NCBI GenBank assembly: GCA_913778505.1 | Contig: CAJYWD010000009.1 | Location: 1-64,000, forward strand | DNA length: 64,000 nucleotides | Direction: 5' to 3' | DNA from: an uncultured Chryseobacterium sp. | Lineage (GTDB): Bacteria; Bacteroidota; Bacteroidia; Flavobacteriales; Weeksellaceae | Shown: positions 35,910-44,436 of the stretch, piece by piece | Layout of the letters: every line of letters begins with the position of its first letter | Position numbering within the stretch: the stretch's first letter is position 1 | Translations under genes and position numbers: made by a program | The notes under the pieces: generated by a model | Seen by the model: the letters and a program-made list of their open reading frames with translations, nothing else | What the model was told of the DNA's origin: nothing | Database searches by the model: none

Positions 35910-37490
35910 TTACTGTATCAATTTCTTAATCTCTTCAATATCATCAATCTCATCCACCGTTTTATCTTTTCTCCATCTCAAAATTCTCGGGAAACGCAGC
36001 GCAACACCACTTTTGTGACGGTTACTAAAACCGATTCCCTCAAACGCGATTTCAAAAACCAGTTCAGGTTTTACGGTTCTTACCGGCCCGAATTTCTCAA
36101 TTGCATTTTTGTTGACAAACTTGCTGACTTCCATAATTTCTTTATCCGTCAAACCGGAATACGCTTTGGCAATCGTGACCAATTGATCTTCTTTTTTCAC
36201 AGCAAAAGTGTAGTCGGTGTAATACGCGCTTCGTCGTCCGCTTCCTTTTTGGGCGTAAATCAAAACAGCATCAATCGTCAACGGATTAATTTTCCATTTC
36301 CACCAATCGCCTTTTCTTCGTCCCGAATGATAATGTGAATTTTTCTGTTTCAGCATCAGTCCTTCACTATTGATTTCTCTGGAATTTTCCCTGATTTGGT
36401 CTAATTCGTCCCAGTTTTCAAACCCAATTTGCCGGGAAATTTTGATGTTTTCGGGATTTTCATTCAGTAATAATTCTTCCAGCATTGCACGTCTTGCAGA
36501 AATTGGTTTTTCACGCAAATCGTTGCCTTCCAATTCCAGTAAATCATAGGCAAAAACCTGAATCGGAATTTCGGAAAGCATTTTTTTGGTTAAGGTTTTT
36601 CGGTTGAGGCGTTTTTGTAATTCGTTAAAATTCAGAACTTTATCATCTTTCACTGCGAGAATTTCTCCGTCAATAACAAAATTGCCTTTCATTTGCTGGA
36701 CTGTTTCTACAATTTCAGGAAACTGTTCTGTCACCAGTTCTTCGCCTCTCGACCAGATAAAAACTTCATCATTCCGTCTGATGATTTGTCCGCGGATTCC
36801 GTCCCATTTGTATTCAATCAGCCATTCATCCGGTGTTCCGAGTTCTTCCAAATCTTTTTCCAAAGGATAAGCCAGGCAAAAAGGATAGGGTTTTGAATTA
36901 TCCGGATTGACGTTTTCTGCCGAAATCAATTCCTGAAAAGAAGCTTCTGTCGGCTGCCATTTTCCCATCAGACTGTGCATCAAAGCGCTGGATTCCTGTC
37001 CGGAAAACTTCGTCAGAGCATTAATCAACGTTTTATCAGAAACCCCGATCCTGAAACTTCCGCCCAGTAATTTATTGAAAATCAATCGTTCCGTATAATC
37101 TAACCCATTCCAGGAATTTAAGACAAATTCCTTTTTCTCAGGGTCGGTTTTTGTTTTCAGATTGATAATGTCATTCATCCATTCGGATAAAGTTCGTTCG
37201 ATTTTTTCCGTGGGCGGAGGAAGAATCAGAGAGATGGTTTCGCCCAAATCTCCCACCGAAGAATAGCTTTCCTGAAACAGCCAAAATGGCAATTGCGTGA
37301 TTTCCAAAGCCCATTCTTTCATATAATTGGTGTTCACGTTTCGCTTTGGTCTTTTCCCCGTAAATAAAGCAATGAACCAGACTTTATCATCATCCGGCGC
37401 ACGTTCCAGATAATCAATGATGGCATCGATTTTAGCATTCGTTTTATTCGTGCTTTCAAGCGCATTGATCAGTTCAGCAAAATGTTTCAT
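35910..37490 (-). CDS. ATP-dependent DNA ligase, ligase-associated repair set
   Basis: 526 residues. The N-terminal domain (1-190) precedes the nucleotidyltransferase motif I EYKWDGIRG with adenylated Lys228, then FIWSRGEELV, VIDGEILAV, EGLMLKQ and WWKWK motifs. The length and neighbours (MBL exonuclease upstream; Lhr helicase and PdeM beyond an insert) define the ligase-associated DNA damage response set. It seals nicks with ATP. Confidence 0.95.
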   Translation of the reverse strand: MKHFAELINALESTNKTNAKIDAIIDYLERAPDDDKVWFIALFTGKRPKRNVNTNYMKEWALEITQLPFWLFQESYSSVGDLGETISLILPPPTEKIERTLSEWMNDIINLKTKTDPEKKEFVLNSWNGLDYTERLIFNKLLGGSFRIGVSDKTLINALTKFSGQESSALMHSLMGKWQPTEASFQELISAENVNPDNSKPYPFCLAYPLEKDLEELGTPDEWLIEYKWDGIRGQIIRRNDEVFIWSRGEELVTEQFPEIVETVQQMKGNFVIDGEILAVKDDKVLNFNELQKRLNRKTLTKKMLSEIPIQVFAYDLLELEGNDLREKPISARRAMLEELLLNENPENIKISRQIGFENWDELDQIRENSREINSEGLMLKQKNSHYHSGRRKGDWWKWKINPLTIDAVLIYAQKGSGRRSAYYTDYTFAVKKEDQLVTIAKAYSGLTDKEIMEVSKFVNKNAIEKFGPVRTVKPELVFEIAFEGIGFSNRHKSGVALRFPRILRWRKDKTVDEIDDIEEIKKLIQ

Positions 37491-37507
37491 TTATTATTGA
37501 TGGTTTT

Positions 37508-37590
37508 GGGCAGCTATTTCCGTCTTCCACTCCCGCTTTTTTGTTCGTCGTTCCTCCTCACAAAAAGAGCTCCGTTCAAGCCGGGCTGCG
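37508..37590. repeat. GGGCAGCTATTTCCG element with variable loop, copy 2 (family F)
   Basis: Arms GGGCAGCTATTTCCGTC / TCCCGCTTTTTT and AAAAAGAGCTCC / GCCGGGCTGCG match 1695-1817, with a different short loop (GTTCGTCGTTCCTCCTCAC). It lies in the 37491-37870 gap between ligase and exonuclease genes. Confidence 0.65.
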
Positions 37591-37611
37591 AGCGATTCAA
37601 CGTTTTATATT

Positions 37612-37690
37612 CTGTGATTAACAGGTCGCTCCTACGGAGCTCGCTTTGGCGTTGATTCTTTTGCTATTAATAGTAAGTTCCTACCGAACT
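37612..37690. repeat. REP-like palindromic repeat
   Basis: AACAGGTCGCTCCTACGGAG then CTCGCTTTGGCGTTG and CTATTAATAG. The first part is the reverse of the phrase found at 2578-2655 (GGAGCGAACTGTTAA). Confidence 0.5.
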
Positions 37691-37750
37691 TTTCATTTAT
37701 TGTTTTTAATTAAAATGAACGTCCATTTGTACGTAGCACTGAGATTTACA

Positions 37751-37821
37751 GTCTTTTCGTGATTCGCAGAAATCTAAAGACACTAAAATAAAAGAGTTTA
37801 GATTTCTCCGGAATGACAAAC
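37751..37821. repeat. GGAATGAC inverted repeat, partial copy (family B)
   Basis: The right arm GTTTAGATTTCTCCGGAATG followed by ACAAAC is well kept; the left arm (GATTCGCAGAAATCTAAA) has drifted. It belongs to the family at 7246-7314. Confidence 0.5.
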
Positions 37822-37870
37822 AAACTGTTGAAAAACTAAATTGTTGCTAATTGCTGATATTGATTTAATT

Positions 37871-38890
37871 TTAATCTTTGATGATTTCTTTTTCAGTTTC
37901 CTCTTCGTCATCGTTGCCATACAATGTTTCAACAACATCCGATTTGATTCCGATTTCATTCAGATATTTAGAAAAAACTTCCGTTTGTCCGTGCGTGACG
38001 TGGACTATTTCGGCTTCGGTCGATTTTATAGCTTTTAACAAACCTTTCCAATCGGCGTGATCGCTCATGGCGAAACCGGCGTCAGCACTTCGCCAGCGTC
38101 TTGCACCACGAACCTGCATCCAACCGGAACAAATCGCTGTTGCCGCATCGGGAATTTTCTTGATGACGTTAGAATCCAGCAAAGCGGGAGGAACTATAAC
38201 AATATCTCCTGCAACGTGCTTGATACTTTCCCTGAAATCAGGAATTTCATAATCCGGAAGTTTTATTCCGACTTCCTCAAAGGCCTGATTGAGCTTACCA
38301 ATCGAGTAGTGGACGTGGATTTTTCCTATGCCTTCTACCGCTTTCATCACGCGTTGCGCTTTTCCAAGAGAATATCCGATAAATACAGAAGTTTTTCGAT
38401 TTTCCTGATTTCGCAGAACCCAGCTTTGCATCCTTTTGTTCAGATCCTCCACTTCCAGCCAATTATAAATGGGCAATCCAAACGTACTTTCCGTCACAAA
38501 TTCATTGCATTTTACGAGCTCAAAAGGGGTGCTCAAACCGTCGTCCTGAACTTTATAGTCACCCGAAATCACACTTACATAGCCTTTATACTCCAGCCGA
38601 ATCTGAGCGGAACCAATAATATGCCCAGCAGGATGCAGAGATACTTTTACCCCGTTAATATTGACAATTTCCCTATATTCCACACTTTGACATTCGATAT
38701 CCTCGCTGATTCTTTTGTGTAAAATAGGTTTGGTAAAATGATGACAAAGGTATTTTTTCATTCCCCAACGTGCGTGGTCTGCGTGACCGTGCGTTATTAC
38801 CGCCAAATCAACAGGTCGCCACGGGTCAATATAAAATTTACCCTGCGGACAGTAGATGCCTTTGTTTGTGAATGTAATGAGTTTCGCCAT
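37871..38890 (-). CDS. Ligase-associated DNA-damage-response exonuclease (MBL fold)
   Basis: 339 residues. The metallo-beta-lactamase motif is VITHGHADHARWG. Later metal ligands lie in HPAGHIIGSAQI, SGDYKV and SDHADWKGL, and VHVTHGQTEV closes the beta-CASP-like region. This is the SNM1-like exonuclease that accompanies this ligase type. It is the first gene of the leftward repair set. Confidence 0.93.
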   Translation of the reverse strand: MAKLITFTNKGIYCPQGKFYIDPWRPVDLAVITHGHADHARWGMKKYLCHHFTKPILHKRISEDIECQSVEYREIVNINGVKVSLHPAGHIIGSAQIRLEYKGYVSVISGDYKVQDDGLSTPFELVKCNEFVTESTFGLPIYNWLEVEDLNKRMQSWVLRNQENRKTSVFIGYSLGKAQRVMKAVEGIGKIHVHYSIGKLNQAFEEVGIKLPDYEIPDFRESIKHVAGDIVIVPPALLDSNVIKKIPDAATAICSGWMQVRGARRWRSADAGFAMSDHADWKGLLKAIKSTEAEIVHVTHGQTEVFSKYLNEIGIKSDVVETLYGNDDEEETEKEIIKD

Positions 38891-38975
38891 TGGAAGTTTG
38901 TATGGAAAAGAAAATAAAAGTCACAAAGATTAGATGAGTGATATTCTTTGTGACTTAATTTCATTTTAAAATTAA

Positions 38976-39482
38976 TTAAATTCTTGCAGTTCCTTCCACG
39001 CCATCGGAGTTATCCGTTTTCTTTCCTGATATCGCCGCTGCAGCAAAGCTTAACAATGTTACGAGTTTCCCGGCTTTGGTGTCCCAATAGTAAGTATCTT
39101 TTGGCTCCACGCGGATGATGGAAACATTAGGATCATCTTTCCCGTCGAACCAGGCATTGGCAATCGGAGACCATTTTTCCTCGATAGTGCTTTTGTCCTT
39201 GTATATATAAGCATTCCCAAAGACAGACAGATATTCCGAATTGCTGTTGTTCATAAAATATAATTGAACACGGTTGTCTTCCTTGATTTCAAAATTCTTG
39301 TTGCTGGTTTCGCTGCTGATGAACCAAAGATTTCCGCTTTCATCGGTTTCCTGCAGAGACATCGGTCTTGCATTTACCGGCAGTCTGTCCAGTTCGGTAC
39401 AGAACATACAGATTCTGGCTTTTTCGGATAATTCTTTGATTTTTTTTACAGCGTCCTGATTGCTTAGATTTTCTGTTGACAT
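38976..39482 (-). CDS. Pyridoxamine 5'-phosphate oxidase-like (general stress) protein
   Basis: 168 residues of the split-barrel flavin fold: KARICMFCTELDRLPVNARPM, LWFISSETSNKNFEIKED, VQLYFMNNSNSEYLSVFG and IIRVEPKDTYYWD. These match the general stress protein 26 group, which binds FMN or F420-like cofactors. It lies alone between the exonuclease and ku genes. Confidence 0.88.
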   Translation of the reverse strand: MSTENLSNQDAVKKIKELSEKARICMFCTELDRLPVNARPMSLQETDESGNLWFISSETSNKNFEIKEDNRVQLYFMNNSNSEYLSVFGNAYIYKDKSTIEEKWSPIANAWFDGKDDPNVSIIRVEPKDTYYWDTKAGKLVTLLSFAAAAISGKKTDNSDGVEGTARI

Positions 39483-39715
39483 AATATTTTGATTTTTGAT
39501 GTTATAATTGGTTACGATTAATCCATTAACAATTTTCCCGCCATTTGCAATAAATGTTAATCACAAAAAAAATAACGGCTTTTTTACCATCGCAGATCAA
39601 CCTTAAATATAGTAATTCTGTTGATGGTCTCTTAGCACTTTGGTGATTGGAATGTTTGTTGTAGAAAATTATCAGTAAATACTGATTATCAATAACAAAA
39701 AACAAACTCAGAATT

Positions 39716-40495
39716 ATGAGAGCAATTTGGAACGGTGCAATAGGATTTGGACTTGTCAATATTCCCATTAAACTTTATTCGGCAACAGATTCGAGTACTT
39801 TGGATTTGGATATGCTGGACAGCAAGGATCTTAGCAATATCAGATTCAAGCGGGTGAATGAAAAAACCGGGAAAGAAGTAGTTTGGGAAAATATCGTGAA
39901 AGGTTATAAAATTGAAGATAAATACATTGTTTTGGATGATAAAGATTTTGAAGCCGCAAGTCCTGAAAAATCAAAGGTTTTGAGTATTGCTCAGTTTGTA
40001 AAAGAGACAGAAGTGGATCCGGCGTTATTTGAAACGCCTTATTTTCTTGAACCTCAGAAAAACGGTGAATCAGCATACAAATTATTACTGAAAGCGTTGA
40101 CGAAAACTAAAATGGCAGGAATAGGCTCGTTTGTTTTGAGAGAACGTGAAATTCTTTGCCTGATTCGACCTTACGAAGATAAAATATTAATGGTCAACAG
40201 AATGCGTTACCCGGAAGAGATGCGAAACTATGAAGACTTGAAAATTCCATCCGGCAGCGCACCAAAACCAGCAGAGCTTAAAATGGCAGAACAGCTTATC
40301 AAGTCGCTGGCAACAGAATTTGATACTTCAAAATATAAAGACACTTACAATGCTGACCTTCTGAAAATCATCAAACAGAAAGCAAAAGGTAAAAAAATAA
40401 AACTGGCAGAAGTGAAAGCGCCGGAAGGAAAGGCCACCGACCTGATGGCAATGCTAAAAGCCAGCTTGGAAAAAGGTAAAAAGAAGGTGGGGTAG
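39716..40495 (+). CDS. ku: Non-homologous end joining protein Ku
   Basis: 259 residues. MRAIWNGAIGFGLVNIPIK, LDMLDSKDLSNIRFKRVNE and GKEVVWENIVKGYK are the bacterial Ku core; VMVNRMRYPEEMR-like text (ILMVNRMRYPEEMRNYEDL) and a Lys-rich C-terminal tail follow. Ku forms a ring on double-strand ends and recruits LigD, whose gene follows. Confidence 0.97.
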   Translation: MRAIWNGAIGFGLVNIPIKLYSATDSSTLDLDMLDSKDLSNIRFKRVNEKTGKEVVWENIVKGYKIEDKYIVLDDKDFEAASPEKSKVLSIAQFVKETEVDPALFETPYFLEPQKNGESAYKLLLKALTKTKMAGIGSFVLREREILCLIRPYEDKILMVNRMRYPEEMRNYEDLKIPSGSAPKPAELKMAEQLIKSLATEFDTSKYKDTYNADLLKIIKQKAKGKKIKLAEVKAPEGKATDLMAMLKASLEKGKKKVG

Positions 40496-40627
40496 TAGGT
40501 TGCAGGTTCAAGGTTTTAATTTCAAGATTCTATTGTAAAAATTTGAAACTTAATTATCGCCAAATGATAAGCACAAATCACCAAACATTCAACATCCATC
40601 AACTATCAACCATCAACTAAAAAATCT

Positions 40628-41239
40628 ATGGCACTCGAAGATTATAATAAAAAAAGGAATTTTAAGGAGACAGCGGAACCGGAAGGTAAAGCAAAAGCTA
40701 GCGGAAAAAAACTGAAATTTGTGATTCAGCGTCACGCCGCTTCAAGACTTCATTATGATTTCCGGCTGGAAATGGATGGTGTGCTGAAAAGCTGGGCCGT
40801 TCCGAAAGGTCCGTCTTTGAATCCTGCGGATAAACGGCTGGCAATGATGGTAGAAGATCATCCCTATTCTTACAGAACCTTTGAAGGTTCTATTCCCAAA
40901 GGAAATTATGGTGCTGGCGAAGTGGAAATATGGGATGAAGGCACGTATGAACCTATTGAAAAGGTCAAAGGTAAAAGTGATGATTTGGTGATGCGTGCCG
41001 AACTACATCAGCAATCCTTAAAATTCATTCTTCATGGAAAAAAACTCAAAGGTGAGTTTGCATTGGTGAAAATCAAAAATTCCAAAGACGAAAATGCCTG
41101 GCTTCTGATCAAACATAAAGACAAATATGCCTTGGATAAAGATTATGACGCCGAAGAACACACACTGAAATCATCCAAAGTGACCGCTTATCTAGAAGAG
41201 AAAGCCGGTAAAAAAAAAATGACAGTTCCGAGGGCGTAA
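40628..41239 (+). CDS. ligD: LigD 3'-phosphoesterase domain (5' part of split ligD)
   Basis: 203 residues of the LigD phosphoesterase domain: FVIQRHAASRLHYDFRLEMD, LKSWAVPKGPS, MMVEDHPYSYRTFEGSIPKG and GAGEVEIWDEGTYEP. The reading frame ends soon after an A10 tract (41210-41219). One extra A would carry translation into the following ligase-polymerase frame with sensible linker sequence (NDSSEGVKHFKNYAPALSG). It is thus the N-terminal third of a PE-ligase-polymerase LigD, split by a frameshift, or made as a separate phosphoesterase. Confidence 0.9.
   Translation: MALEDYNKKRNFKETAEPEGKAKASGKKLKFVIQRHAASRLHYDFRLEMDGVLKSWAVPKGPSLNPADKRLAMMVEDHPYSYRTFEGSIPKGNYGAGEVEIWDEGTYEPIEKVKGKSDDLVMRAELHQQSLKFILHGKKLKGEFALVKIKNSKDENAWLLIKHKDKYALDKDYDAEEHTLKSSKVTAYLEEKAGKKKMTVPRA
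41210..41219 (+). other. A10 homopolymer at the ligD frameshift
   Basis: Ten A between GGT and TGAC. Read as ten, translation stops after PRA (41239). Read as eleven (or eight), the frame continues through the linker to the ligase domain without a stop. The cause may be true mutation, transcriptional slippage on poly-A or a base-count error in the assembly. Confidence 0.8.
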
Positions 41240-41304
41240 AGCATTTTAAAAATTATGCACCTGCACTCTCGGGCGCCAAAAAGTTATCAGAATTCATCAA
41301 GCCA

Positions 41305-43170
41305 ATGCTTTGTAAAGTTTCGGATAATGCCTTTGATGAAAAACAATGGGCCTTCGAAATCAAATGGGATGGCTATCGTGCTATCGCTGATTTGAGGAAC
41401 AATGACATCCGTCTGTATTCCCGGAACGGTATCAATTTTTCTCAAAAATTTAAAAAAGTTATGAATTCGCTGAAATTGCAGGAACATCAGATGGTTCTTG
41501 ACGGCGAGATCGTAGCTTATGATGACAAAGGAAAACCCAATTTTCAATGGCTGCAGCAGATTGGCGATAGTCCAAATCTGGCACTGACTTTCCAGGTGTT
41601 TGATCTGCTCTGGCTCAACGGTCATTCTACAGAAAATCTGACTTATCTGCAACGAAAAGAGTTGCTCAAAGAGGCCTTGACAGAAAATGAAGTTATCAAA
41701 TACAGCGATCACGTTCTGGAAAACGGAAAAGAATTTTTCCAGGCTGCAAAAGATTTGGGTTTGGAAGGTATTGTTGCCAAGAAAACAGAAAGTCTTTACA
41801 GAGAAAACATCCGGAGTTCGGAATGGCTGAAAATCAAAATCTACAAGAGTGATGAGGCCGTTGTCTGCGGATTTACTGCGCCGAAAGGTTCAAGGAAAAA
41901 ATTCGGGGCATTGATTCTTGGAAAATATGTGGATGGCAAAATGGTTTTTTGCGGTCATACCGGCGGCGGTTTTAATGACCAGTCTTTGTCTGAAATTTAT
42001 GACAAAATGCAGCCATTGATCACCGATAAATCCGTCTTCAAAATCACACCAAAAACCAATACCAAAGCCACCTGGATAAAACCTGAACTGGTGGCAGAGA
42101 TCAAATTTACTGAACTCACCAAAGACCTGATCTACAGGCATCCGATTTTCCTCAGACTCCGTGATGACCTACATCCAGATGATGTAACATTCGACCCAGA
42201 AAAACCTCCAAAAAAAGAACCCGTGAAAAAAGCAGAACCTAAGAAAAGAGCAGGAAAAGACGACGTCGAGAAAAAAATCGGTAAGCAAAAACTGAAACTT
42301 ACCAATCAGAACAAAATCTATTTTCCGGACGATGACGTCACGAAAGGCGATGTAATTGACTATTATCAAAGCATCTCCAAATACATTTTACCGCATTTGA
42401 AAAACCGTCCGCAATCTATGAACCGTTATCCGAACGGCATTGATGGTATGAGTTTTTACCAGAAAGATGCGGCTGAGGAAACGCCGGAGTGGATAGAGAC
42501 ACAAAAGGTTTTCTCGGAAAGTACCGATAAATACATCAATTACATCATCTGCAATGATAAGGAAACGATGGCTTATCTTAACAATTTGGGCTGCATCGAA
42601 CTCAATATCTGGACGAGTAAAATCCAGAAAGCGGACAATCCCGATTATCTGGTTCTGGATCTGGATCCGTCGGAGAAAAATTCATTTAAAGATGTCATAG
42701 AAACTGCTCAGGCAGTGAAGGAAGTCTTGGACGTGGCTGGTATCGAAGGTTATCCAAAGACTTCCGGCAGTTCTGGTATTCACGTCTATATTCCTATGAA
42801 TGCTAAGTATTCTTATGATCAGGTTAAGGATTTTGGACATCTTCTGATGCAGATGGTTCAGCGGAAATTACCGGATTTGACTACCCTGGAACGGAGCCTC
42901 CAGAAGAGAGATAAAAACAAAATCTATCTGGATTATCTGCAGAACAGGCGTGGACAGACATTGGCCAGCGTTTACAGTCTCAGACCGAAAAAAGGTGCTT
43001 CTGTTTCCATGCCTCTGGAATGGGGCGAGGTCAAAAAAGGTTTGAAACCGACTGACTTTACGATTCACAATGCCTTGGAACGACTGAAAGATAAAGGTGA
43101 TATTTTCAAACCAATTCTGGGAAAAGGCATCGATATGCTGAAAGCCATAAAAAAGCTGGAGAGTAAATAA
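41305..43170 (+). CDS. ligD: LigD ATP-dependent ligase and primase-polymerase domains (3' part of split ligD)
   Basis: 621 residues from the first ATG, which lies in the KPML segment that normally opens the ligase domain. Adenylated Lys20 is in EIKWDGYRAI, then RLYSRNGINFSQKF, VLDGEIVAY, EGIVAKK and EWLKIKIYK. The ligase OB part ends near residue 310; a Lys-rich linker leads to the polymerase domain (KLTNQNKIYFPDDDVTKGD, MNRYPNGIDG, YLVLDLDPSEKN, KTSGSSGIHVYIP, ASVYSLRPKKGASVSMPL). The catalytic set is complete, so the protein may work alone or as one chain with the phosphoesterase if slippage occurs. Confidence 0.93.
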   Translation: MLCKVSDNAFDEKQWAFEIKWDGYRAIADLRNNDIRLYSRNGINFSQKFKKVMNSLKLQEHQMVLDGEIVAYDDKGKPNFQWLQQIGDSPNLALTFQVFDLLWLNGHSTENLTYLQRKELLKEALTENEVIKYSDHVLENGKEFFQAAKDLGLEGIVAKKTESLYRENIRSSEWLKIKIYKSDEAVVCGFTAPKGSRKKFGALILGKYVDGKMVFCGHTGGGFNDQSLSEIYDKMQPLITDKSVFKITPKTNTKATWIKPELVAEIKFTELTKDLIYRHPIFLRLRDDLHPDDVTFDPEKPPKKEPVKKAEPKKRAGKDDVEKKIGKQKLKLTNQNKIYFPDDDVTKGDVIDYYQSISKYILPHLKNRPQSMNRYPNGIDGMSFYQKDAAEETPEWIETQKVFSESTDKYINYIICNDKETMAYLNNLGCIELNIWTSKIQKADNPDYLVLDLDPSEKNSFKDVIETAQAVKEVLDVAGIEGYPKTSGSSGIHVYIPMNAKYSYDQVKDFGHLLMQMVQRKLPDLTTLERSLQKRDKNKIYLDYLQNRRGQTLASVYSLRPKKGASVSMPLEWGEVKKGLKPTDFTIHNALERLKDKGDIFKPILGKGIDMLKAIKKLESK

Positions 43171-43238
43171 AAGAACCGACTCTTTAGAAGCCGGTTCAGT
43201 AGATAAAACATCTCATTTTTTTAGTTAGACAACAACAA

Positions 43239-43278
43239 AAAAGGACAGCCGACAGTGCTATCCTTTAAATTTTTATTT
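43239..43278 (+). terminator. Probable terminator after ligD
   Basis: AAAGGA-C-AGC and GCT-A-TCCTTT form a stem with one mismatch around CGACAGT, followed by AAATTTTTATTT. Confidence 0.6.
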
Positions 43279-43437
43279 CAAATTTAATTTGAGTGATTCC
43301 GATTGAATTAAAAGCAGATTTTGTATTCATTTTCTAAATCTCTATGGTAAATTTAGAAAGAAAAATCATACCAAATGTAAATTGAATGTTAAAGTTTTGG
43401 ACTTATCCACATTTTTTTGTGGATAAGTCTATCTGGA

Positions 43438-44412
43438 CTATTTTTCAAAAGGAATATTTCTTTCTTTACAATATTTTTCGACTTCAGAGTCGTTTGAAAA
43501 ATATTTATCACAAAATTCGTTTAGTTCTTTTTCGGCTCCAGAAAAATATTTTTCACTAGCAGTCAAAAGTTTCTCTGTCTGTTCAATGAAATTTTCAAAT
43601 TCTCTGTTGATTTTACAAAGTTTATCAATTGTTTTGAAATCCAAATCACGATAAGTTGCAGGAAATAAAATTTTGCTTTGATAAGGATTTGCATTTAATT
43701 CAATAATACCAATGCCGAAAGATTGATTCAATCTAGACATTTCTTCATATAAACTATCACTAAATTCAAACGCGACTAGAAATCCATAATTTGCCCAACT
43801 TGAATTGGATACTGCCTGGAAATATGCTTTTTTAAGTTCACTATCACTATTTATTTCTCTTTTCAATTCGTACGAACTTAATTTGAAAGTATCTACACGA
43901 TTGATAGATTTTAGAAAATTTTGGCTGACTTTGGTTTGTAAATTCAAGAATCTAATTCCAACCATATCAGGATGTGTCCAAATCTGATTGCTATCTTTTC
44001 CGTTCGATTGTTCGTGGAAAATTGTTTTAGAAAATGTTTCTGTATTTTTTAAGTAACTACTTAGAAGTTTATGTAAATCTCTTTCCTCATAAACTTTACT
44101 TCTTGTTTCTTTATTTTGTTCAGATTTGGAAATATCAACTTCATTTTCATCATTTAGAATTTCAATTCCAATTTGTTGCTCATTCTTTGTGAGATAATAG
44201 TAGTAAGTTGCATTAGATTTTTTAATTCTTTTTACTCTAGAATCGCCTACTCTAATAAAATCTCCAAGTTGTGCAGATATTGTTCCGGATGGCGTTTTCC
44301 CTTTATTAAACTCATAATAATTGTTTTCAACAATATGATTGTAAACTTCTACATTATAGACAGGGATCACTAAATCTTCTAAACTTTTTAAAATAGCTTC
44401 TTTGATGGTCAT
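43438..44412 (-). CDS. HARE-HTH and restriction-endonuclease-like protein (COG2958/HrgA type)
   Basis: 324 residues. Residues 1-65 (MTIKEAILKSLEDLVIPVYN, ISAQLGDFIRVG) form a HARE-HTH domain. The middle region has IWTHPDMVGIRFLNLQ and VDTFKLSSYELKREINSD, a possible PD-(D/E)xK pair (Asp and E-x-K), then SWANYGFLVAFEFSD and FGIGIIELNANPYQ. This matches the HrgA/COG2958 pattern of restriction-linked nucleases. The gene is markedly AT-rich and stands alone between ligD and uvrA, both native repair genes, so it is probably acquired. Target unknown. Confidence 0.68.
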   Translation of the reverse strand: MTIKEAILKSLEDLVIPVYNVEVYNHIVENNYYEFNKGKTPSGTISAQLGDFIRVGDSRVKRIKKSNATYYYYLTKNEQQIGIEILNDENEVDISKSEQNKETRSKVYEERDLHKLLSSYLKNTETFSKTIFHEQSNGKDSNQIWTHPDMVGIRFLNLQTKVSQNFLKSINRVDTFKLSSYELKREINSDSELKKAYFQAVSNSSWANYGFLVAFEFSDSLYEEMSRLNQSFGIGIIELNANPYQSKILFPATYRDLDFKTIDKLCKINREFENFIEQTEKLLTASEKYFSGAEKELNEFCDKYFSNDSEVEKYCKERNIPFEK

Positions 44413-44436
44413 AGTTTTTAGCTTTTTAATTAAAAT

